Positions 34,317 through 39,842 of a stretch of 41,806 nt of DNA are shown here, piece after piece. The stretch spans positions 1-41,806 of the forward strand of contig JAGHTP010000018.1 in the NCBI GenBank assembly GCA_018065265.1, read 5' to 3'. The translations under genes and the position numbers were made by a program. This stretch comes from Candidatus Cryptobacteroides aphodequi. GTDB lineage: Bacteria > Bacteroidota > Bacteroidia > Bacteroidales > UBA932. The notes beneath the pieces were generated by a model. It saw nothing but the letters and a program-made list of their open reading frames with translations. It was not told where the DNA came from and did not search any database. Numbering within the stretch: the first letter of the stretch is position 1; the number at the start of each line of letters is the position of its first letter.

Positions 34317-35389
34317 TATTTACTGATTACTATATACGTGGGATAGTGGTCGGAATAGCCTCCGATGAAGGCTCCGTTCGAGAATGTGCGGAAGGGAGTA
34401 CCCTTGTACTGACCGCTCTGCTGGGTCATAAAGGGTTTCTTGAATATGCGGCCATAATATTTCTCCTTGACAATAGGCTGAATCTTCAAGCCACCATTGG
34501 GGGCAGCCGCCATATTGTAGTTGACCTGGACGATATCGTAGATATTCCACTCGCCGCGGTATGCAAGCGAGCCGTAACCGTCCTTGAGCATCGAGGTGAA
34601 GGGGTCGAAGAAATCCTCGGGAGCCATCTCGCCAATGGTCTCACGGCCGTGGAGCCAGAGAGCCTGGCTGTCGTCGGTGGGGTTGTCGTTCATATCGCCC
34701 ATCACGGCTATCTTGATGCCGGGATACTTCTGCTCCATCTTGCGGGAATGGTTGTAGATGATTTCGGCTCCGCGGCTGCGAAGGTCGGCGCCCTTGCCAC
34801 CAAGCCTTGAAGGCAGATGGCAGACATAGAACGCGAAGTGCTCGCCGTCGATGAGGCCGTGCACCATAAGGATGTCACGGGTGCGGAAGTAGTCCTGTGC
34901 CTCCTGGTCGAGGGTTATCTTGACCTTGGTATCTTCGAAGGTGAAAGGAATGCTTTCCGAGTCGAGCAGCTTGAATTTGCTGGGATCGTAGAGCAGACCG
35001 ACATCGACACCACGGCGGTCGGGACCGTCATAATGCACAATCTGATAGTTGGCCTCCGCAATCTGCGGGTCGGCGACGAGGTCCTCGACCACCATCCTGT
35101 TCTCTATCTCAGAGATGCCGAGGATAGTGTGCCAGGCCTTGTTGTCATCGTGCATGGCGCGGATGACCTCAGCCATATTGTGCACCTTCTTCTGGTACTT
35201 GGCGGGAGTCCACTTGTTCTTACCTTCTGGCAGGAACTCCTCGTCGTTGTGGGCGGGGTCGTTGTAAGTGTCGAAGAGGTTCTCGAGGTTGTAGAACCCG
35301 ATGATGTAGCTGCGTTTCTGAGCCTGGGCAGGCGTGGCGGCCGAGAGGATCAGCGCTGCTGCAAGAAAGCTGTAAAGGAGCCTTTTCAT
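34316..35389 (-). CDS. Exported endonuclease/exonuclease/phosphatase family protein
   Basis: This 357-residue protein has a cleavable signal peptide (MKRLLYSFLAAALILSAATP, followed by AQAQ). The EEP fold is seen in GFYNLENLFDTYNDP, ILGISEIENR (metal-binding Glu), DVGLLYDPSKF, VMGDMNDNPTDDS (Asp/Asn active-site pair) and GGYSDHYPTYI (the SDH motif). It should be a periplasmic or extracellular Mg-dependent phosphodiesterase acting on nucleic acids or nucleotides. I choose ATG 35389 over an in-frame codon at 35404, because the latter would place the signal peptide internally. It starts 5 bp after the NUC1-type nuclease and overlaps the receptor's start by one base. Confidence 0.9.
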   Translation of the reverse strand: MKRLLYSFLAAALILSAATPAQAQKRSYIIGFYNLENLFDTYNDPAHNDEEFLPEGKNKWTPAKYQKKVHNMAEVIRAMHDDNKAWHTILGISEIENRMVVEDLVADPQIAEANYQIVHYDGPDRRGVDVGLLYDPSKFKLLDSESIPFTFEDTKVKITLDQEAQDYFRTRDILMVHGLIDGEHFAFYVCHLPSRLGGKGADLRSRGAEIIYNHSRKMEQKYPGIKIAVMGDMNDNPTDDSQALWLHGRETIGEMAPEDFFDPFTSMLKDGYGSLAYRGEWNIYDIVQVNYNMAAAPNGGLKIQPIVKEKYYGRIFKKPFMTQQSGQYKGTPFRTFSNGAFIGGYSDHYPTYIVISK

Positions 35390-35394
35390 ATCTG

Positions 35395-36552
35395 TTATTT
35401 CCACCAGGTGGATTTGGTTGATTCTATTCTGGATTCTATGTCATCCGGAAGGTTGACAAAGAAGTTGAAGCCGGTTTTGGCTTCGAGCTCGTCGATTGTC
35501 ATCGACTGCCGCATATAGGTGCTGCTATCATACGAACGGTGTTCGAAGTAGAAGCCTATTGCTATGTACCCTCCGACCTGCGAAGGGAATTTTGCGCTCG
35601 AGGCATTCTTTTCGTAGCCCAGGAGCGCCTTGAAATAACCGACGGGCACGGTGATGGCCTTGCCGTCGTTGTCGGCTGCGGTTCTTGTGCTGCCTTTTAT
35701 ATCGGCACCCGTAACCACATACAGTGTGTCGAAGTTTCTCGACCAGTCGCGCACTTTTTCTTCCAGTATTTCCCACGCCTGGGTATTCAGAGAACCGAGC
35801 TGAGGAGTCATATTCGTTCCGTAGAACGTCGCTTCATTGCAGTCTTCATCAACACAACGGTCGCGCGAGGGCAGCTGATGGCCGCGCTGGTAGCCGCTGA
35901 ATGAGCGATGCATCAATACCGGCTGGTATTCACGCGGGACCTTGGGGTCGAGAGCCCAGGCGTCGGTTCTGTTGTTCGTTCCGCCGGACAGAGTCGGATT
36001 GAGCGGATAAGCCACCCACACCGAAATCTTCGCATCCGGGTCGAGATAAAGGGAATAGTTGCGCATCGTTCTTGTGCCTATTGTCATATCGTGGGTGATG
36101 AAATAGCGGCTTGGGTCATTGACCTCAGGAAGTTCCATCCAGTTCGACACGGGATCGGACTTCAATGTCACGATTTGTCCCATAAGCTTGGCATTCTGTG
36201 TAAAAGTGGCCGATGCGCTGCCACTCTTTGCCTTGAGAATTATTGTAAGTGTGCGGGGTTCCGAGCCGCGGTTGACCTCCCAGTAAAGGGTATTGGCCTG
36301 CGGGCCTTCGCCCTCGGAATATTTGACGCGCGCCCAGCGGAGAGTGTCTTCGCCGAAATCGAGTTCCATCGACCAGGCTCCGTCTGCGCTTATGTTTATG
36401 AACTGGCTGCCTTTGTTGTTGTTAACAACCGGTTCGGGGATATCCAGCGCCAGGCTCGCACCCTGCTGCGCAGGAGTACAGGAAACGAGGAATGCCGCGG
36501 CGAGCACAAAGGCTGCCGCAGCACTCCTGATTATTCCTGAAAATGAATGCAT
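35395..36552 (-). CDS. BACON-like plus DNA/RNA non-specific nuclease lipoprotein
   Basis: This 385-residue protein has a lipoprotein signal (LVSC, Cys25), an N-terminal BACON-like beta domain (about 33-125, with SQFINISADGAWSMELDF and a TFTQNA end), and a NUC1-type domain (about 145-375). The catalytic motif, normally DRGH, reads GYQRGHQLPSRDR (His225), and the metal-binding Asn is in ATFYGTNMTPQ (Asn247). It should cut DNA and RNA non-specifically outside the cytoplasm. The Asp-to-Gln change next to the catalytic Arg-Gly-His may affect activity. Its start overlaps the stop of the preceding lipoprotein as TAATG. It is not acidic after the lipobox cysteine, so its final location (surface or periplasmic leaflet) is open. 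Confidence 0.9.
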   Translation of the reverse strand: MHSFSGIIRSAAAAFVLAAAFLVSCTPAQQGASLALDIPEPVVNNNKGSQFINISADGAWSMELDFGEDTLRWARVKYSEGEGPQANTLYWEVNRGSEPRTLTIILKAKSGSASATFTQNAKLMGQIVTLKSDPVSNWMELPEVNDPSRYFITHDMTIGTRTMRNYSLYLDPDAKISVWVAYPLNPTLSGGTNNRTDAWALDPKVPREYQPVLMHRSFSGYQRGHQLPSRDRCVDEDCNEATFYGTNMTPQLGSLNTQAWEILEEKVRDWSRNFDTLYVVTGADIKGSTRTAADNDGKAITVPVGYFKALLGYEKNASSAKFPSQVGGYIAIGFYFEHRSYDSSTYMRQSMTIDELEAKTGFNFFVNLPDDIESRIESTKSTWWK

Positions 36553-38855
36553 TACCTTGTCCTTACGGGTTTGGCAGGCATAAGTTTATGTGCATTGAAC
36601 CCGCGGTTTACGCTGCTGTGTGCAGCAAAAGCCTTGGTCTTCTGGGCAAGTTTGTCGTCGAGGTAGAACTCAATGGGATAACCTTCCTCGTCAACATCCT
36701 GGTAAGAATATGCGTATATGGGAATTTCGTATTCAACCTTGTATTCAACGCCGCCTTCGAAAGTAGCTTCGACCTTGATGTCATATACAGGATAGTAGTA
36801 ATCGTCTCCTTCCGTAACAACTGCAATTTCGATTGTTCCTTCTGTAAGGTCAATACCTTCCATATCTTCCTCGTTGACATACATAATGCCATAGGTAAGG
36901 TCATACGACCCGGCGATGCAGGTGCTGTCCTGACCCACCGTTGCTGCAAAATCGAGATATACGTCGGGATAAAGAACTTCCATTGCATCATAATCAACGT
37001 CGTAGAGATTAAGTTCCCACATATATTTATCGTTGGCAAGGAGATAGTATGCATCTGCGCAGGTCTCCACACCACCTTCGCCGCCACCTTCCTGGATAAG
37101 GTAGAAGGTAGGGCAGGAAGTTGTCTTCGAATACATATTGTACTCTGTGTACTGTGCATTGTACGAGATGCAGTTGTTGTTGCTGTTGGCTCCGGTAGCT
37201 ATGATCGCACCGTTGGTGCCGTTGGCAAAATTCCACTCATAAGGATTTTCCACAGAAGGCACGAGGTTATAGTGGGTTCCGCTTACCTGGCAGGCAACAT
37301 AGCCTCCGTCCATATTCTCAATGATGTATCCTTCTTCACCTTCGGCAATGTAGAATACAACGTCTTCAGCAAAGTCTTCGCTAGTCGAATTTGCGAGATC
37401 GAACTCTTCGGCCGCAACATAATACTGAGCCTTGACTTCGTTCTTCATAAGATAGGTCTTGCCACCGGTAGTGTAGGCGATTACATAGTAGCCTTCAACA
37501 AAATTGTTAAGATCCAGTGCGTCATAGGGCATTTCGACAGGGGTGTCGCCACCGTCATCGCCCGCGCCGCCGTCATCAACTCCTTCGGCGATACCGCCGT
37601 CCCTTGTAGCGAGGACAGCATCGTCAGCAAAGAAGTCGTTGCTGCTGGACTTGGCTGCCGTGATGAAGAGGGAAACCTTGCTGTCCTCCTTGAGGGTGAA
37701 CTGCACTAAAGCCTCTGTCCAGTCGGCAGAGATTGCGGTCTTGTCGCAAAGATACATATAGTTTGCACCCATATTGCCGCCATTGACGGTGCCGTCGGCA
37801 TTCCAGGATGCTACATAGCCAAGACGGTATGCACCGGTTCCCTTGAGCTGGATGCTGAACTGGTATGTACCGGCCTTGAGGAGAATAGGATCGCTGTGGA
37901 AGCGCTTGTTGGACGTGGTGCTGTTGGTAATTTCAACAGAGTAGCTGCCGGAATGAGCGGTGGCAGACTGCTTGATATCTGCATTGCTTGCAGCAAGGCC
38001 TGCCCATCCTTCGGGCTTGCCGTTGTTCCAGACTTCGAAGCCACCGGTTGTAAGAAGGTTGTCTCCAGTAATAGGAACAATGGGGCCGGGGCCCGTTCCG
38101 TCAGATACACCATTGATGGCATAAACGAATCCGCTTCCCTTGCCGGTGGTCTCGGGAGTATTGCCTGCATAGTTGACAAGAGTGCTGCAAACGATTACCG
38201 TATCGCCAAGAGCGATCTGATCAAGAGAAGTGAACTTCTGGTTGCCGGGGCCGTAAACCTGGAAGCAGAGGAAGTCGTCACCTTCGCCGCTGGCATCATC
38301 AGAAATCCAGAATGAAGCGTTACCGAATTTGGTCATTCCACTCTCGTGGTCTTTGTGGAACTTCTTGACAACGCCCTGTATATAGTACGCCTGCTCGGTA
38401 GGAGTGTCGGCGGCGAGAGTCGAAACGAAAGCATTTGCCTCGCTGGCCGAATAAGGATTCTCACGGGAGCCGTCGCCAGAGCCGATTGTACCTGCCTGCT
38501 TGATGCTGAGCTTTGCCTGCTTGAGTTTGTTGCCGTAGAAGACAATCTCAGCAGTCCTCTCCTTACCCTCGTTAGCCGTAGCGCTGATGGTAATCTTCTG
38601 AGGGTCGTTGGAAGCCTTGCCCGAAGCGGGGCTGACTGTAAGCCAGGACCTTACGCTCTCGTAATCCTTGAGAGTCCAATCGAGGGTCGAAGTGAGCTCG
38701 ATGGTTGCGGAGTCTTCTCCGGCCTCGAGAGTGATGGTTTTTTCGGAAAGTGTGACTTCCGGTTCGCCGAGCGCCTCATTGGGTTCGCAGCCGACGAATG
38801 CGCAGACAGCTGCCGAAACGGCAACCAGTCCTGCAAAAAATCGTTTGAATTCCAT
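36552..38855 (-). CDS. BACON / OB-fold / CBM-like multidomain lipoprotein
   Basis: This 767-residue protein has a lipoprotein signal (FVGC, Cys23) and four regions. A BACON domain (about 32-122) includes SWLTVSPASGKAS and KLSIKQAG. An OB-fold-like domain (about 130-255) includes YYIQGVVKKFH, SFWISDDASG and LGDTVIVCSTL. A jelly-roll-like carbohydrate-binding-type domain (about 265-415) includes GGFEVWNNGKPEGW and TAHSGSYSVEI. A C-terminal module (about 440-590) includes EGYYVIAYTTGGKTYL and FYLIQE and is also present in the OB-fold protein at 39843. The last about 170 residues are acidic and Tyr-rich. It probably sits on the cell surface and binds ligand for the downstream nucleases and receptor. 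The exact ligand is unknown. Confidence 0.82.
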   Translation of the reverse strand: MEFKRFFAGLVAVSAAVCAFVGCEPNEALGEPEVTLSEKTITLEAGEDSATIELTSTLDWTLKDYESVRSWLTVSPASGKASNDPQKITISATANEGKERTAEIVFYGNKLKQAKLSIKQAGTIGSGDGSRENPYSASEANAFVSTLAADTPTEQAYYIQGVVKKFHKDHESGMTKFGNASFWISDDASGEGDDFLCFQVYGPGNQKFTSLDQIALGDTVIVCSTLVNYAGNTPETTGKGSGFVYAINGVSDGTGPGPIVPITGDNLLTTGGFEVWNNGKPEGWAGLAASNADIKQSATAHSGSYSVEITNSTTSNKRFHSDPILLKAGTYQFSIQLKGTGAYRLGYVASWNADGTVNGGNMGANYMYLCDKTAISADWTEALVQFTLKEDSKVSLFITAAKSSSNDFFADDAVLATRDGGIAEGVDDGGAGDDGGDTPVEMPYDALDLNNFVEGYYVIAYTTGGKTYLMKNEVKAQYYVAAEEFDLANSTSEDFAEDVVFYIAEGEEGYIIENMDGGYVACQVSGTHYNLVPSVENPYEWNFANGTNGAIIATGANSNNNCISYNAQYTEYNMYSKTTSCPTFYLIQEGGGEGGVETCADAYYLLANDKYMWELNLYDVDYDAMEVLYPDVYLDFAATVGQDSTCIAGSYDLTYGIMYVNEEDMEGIDLTEGTIEIAVVTEGDDYYYPVYDIKVEATFEGGVEYKVEYEIPIYAYSYQDVDEEGYPIEFYLDDKLAQKTKAFAAHSSVNRGFNAHKLMPAKPVRTR

Positions 38856-38927
38856 TGTTGTATTGGTTGTAATATGATTCTCGCCAAATAGCTCGCTAAT
38901 TTACGAAAAAGCGCCCACAAAAGCAAC

Positions 38928-38954
38928 AAAAAGGCGGCCCCGCCAAGGGTCGCC
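38928..38954 (-). terminator. Terminator after the PIN toxin gene
   Basis: On the minus strand GGCGACCC (38954-38947) pairs with GGGCCGCC (38940-38933) with one mismatch and is followed by a run of T. It lies about 57 bases beyond the PIN stop codon and upstream of the lipoprotein gene at 38855, so it insulates the two. Confidence 0.7.
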
Positions 38955-38972
38955 TGGGGCGGAGGCTGGTTT

Positions 38973-38989
38973 GCCGGAAGCCTTCCGGC
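38973..38989. repeat. 17-bp palindrome downstream of the PIN gene
   Basis: GCCGGAAG and CTTCCGGC flank one central C. It sits between the PIN stop codon and the terminator. There is no following T-run. Role unknown. Confidence 0.6.
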
Positions 38990-39010
38990 GAAACGTTCCT
39001 CGGAGCAAGC

Positions 39011-39430
39011 CTATTTGCCAAAGTGGCCTACGAAGTCCTCCGGAGAGAGGACCGGGATATTGGTGTGAGCGCGGAAGTGATCGACGTTGGAGGTGACGAT
39101 TACGTCGCAGTTCCCGTATTCAGCGCACATGATCTGCAGATTGTCTTCGAAGTCGGGCGAAGAACCGCTGCGGCAGACTTCGTAAATCTGCGCATCGTTC
39201 ATCGGAAGCACGTTGCAGAAATGCATACATTCCGAAATGCACTGTTTGACATCTTCCACGCCACGACGTCGTATCACAAAAGCGGCATTCGCCATCGTCA
39301 GAGATGAGACATACACTCTACGGAACTGGTCCTGTGCCGCCCATTCGATAATCTGACAGGCAAGGTCCCTTTTCTCGCGATTCTCGATAATGTCAAGAAG
39401 CACGTTGGTGTCAAGAAATACCCTGTTCAT
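39011..39430 (-). CDS. PIN-domain toxin (VapC-like)
   Basis: This 139-residue PIN ribonuclease has the N-terminal acidic motif VFLDTNVLLDI (Asp7), the PIN signature SPDFEDNLQIMCAE in the middle and CDVIVTSNVDHF with the last acidic residue, then the usual LSPEDF tail. VapC toxins cleave tRNA or rRNA. The start is ATG 39430, which overlaps the antitoxin stop as ATGA; an in-frame TTG at 39436 is less likely. It is co-transcribed with the antitoxin and followed by a terminator. The RNA target is unknown. Confidence 0.9.
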   Translation of the reverse strand: MNRVFLDTNVLLDIIENREKRDLACQIIEWAAQDQFRRVYVSSLTMANAAFVIRRRGVEDVKQCISECMHFCNVLPMNDAQIYEVCRSGSSPDFEDNLQIMCAEYGNCDVIVTSNVDHFRAHTNIPVLSPEDFVGHFGK

Positions 39431-39735
39431 CTGCAATGCTTTTCAAGAAGGTAAGCAAGTCTGGGATCGGCATCGATTTCGTCCTGCGTATATTCAACGG
39501 CATAACTGGACAAAGCCTCGATTTCAGGTCTGACCTTTTCAGGCGGGGTCCACTGGGCAAGCTCCCTGTAAATTGCCTCATAGCGCTCGGACTCGGTGCC
39601 GATGTCTTTCTTTATGAGGTTTTCAACGTAGGCATTGACGCTCTTTCCCTCGCGCCTTGCCTTGTTTTTCATGTCCTTTACCAGACCGGGAGAGAACCTG
39701 AAGGCCGTCTGGACAGTTCGCAAAGATGTATCCAT
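39427..39735 (-). CDS. Ribbon-helix-helix-like antitoxin
   Basis: This 102-residue protein begins MDTSLRTVQTAFRFSPGLVK, followed by MKNKARREGKSVNAYVENLI (about 21-40): a short beta strand plus two helices, the ribbon-helix-helix DNA-binding pattern. The C-terminal part (YEAIYRELAQW...YAVEYTQDEIDADPRLAYLL) should wrap and inhibit the toxin. I start at ATG 39735 because a longer frame to 39789 would run through the promoter. The stop overlaps the toxin start by 4 bp. The likely operator is the inverted repeat at 39758-39780. Confidence 0.85.
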   Translation of the reverse strand: MDTSLRTVQTAFRFSPGLVKDMKNKARREGKSVNAYVENLIKKDIGTESERYEAIYRELAQWTPPEKVRPEIEALSSYAVEYTQDEIDADPRLAYLLEKHCR

Positions 39736-39757
39736 ATCACAAAAAGTATAACATTTC

Positions 39758-39780
39758 TGCAAATATATAACACATTTGCA
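39758..39780. promoter_or_regulatory. Candidate antitoxin operator over the -7 element
   Basis: TGCAAAT (39758-39764) and ATTTGCA (39774-39780) form an exact 7-bp inverted repeat with a 9-base spacer. It overlaps the -7 element (39760-39767) of the toxin-antitoxin promoter, the expected place for autoregulation by the antitoxin or its complex. Confidence 0.55.
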
Positions 39781-39790
39781 TAAACACAAA
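39760..39790 (-). promoter_or_regulatory. Promoter of the toxin-antitoxin operon
   Basis: On the minus strand TTTG (39790-39787), a 19-base spacer and TATATTTG (39767-39760) match the Bacteroidetes consensus exactly. The -33 element abuts the preceding terminator (39791-39819). The leader to ATG 39735 is about 24 bases. Confidence 0.85.
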
Positions 39791-39819
39791 GAAGGCGGCC
39801 ACGAAACCGGGCCGCCTTC
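39791..39819 (-). terminator. Terminator of the OB-fold repeat protein gene
   Basis: GAAGGCGGCC (39791-39800) and GGCCGCCTTC (39810-39819) form a perfect 10-bp stem with a 9-base loop. On the minus strand the stem is followed by TTTGTGTTT. It lies 24 bases after the stop codon at 39843 and separates that gene from the toxin-antitoxin operon. Confidence 0.85.
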
Positions 39820-39842
39820 GATGCAATATTGTTTATGCCTGA

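Noticed and set aside
30164..38855. Classical polysaccharide utilisation locus
   Set aside because: There is a TonB-dependent receptor and CBM/BACON-like domains, but no SusD, no glycoside hydrolase or lyase and no hybrid two-component or ECF regulator. Nuclease families occupy the enzyme positions.
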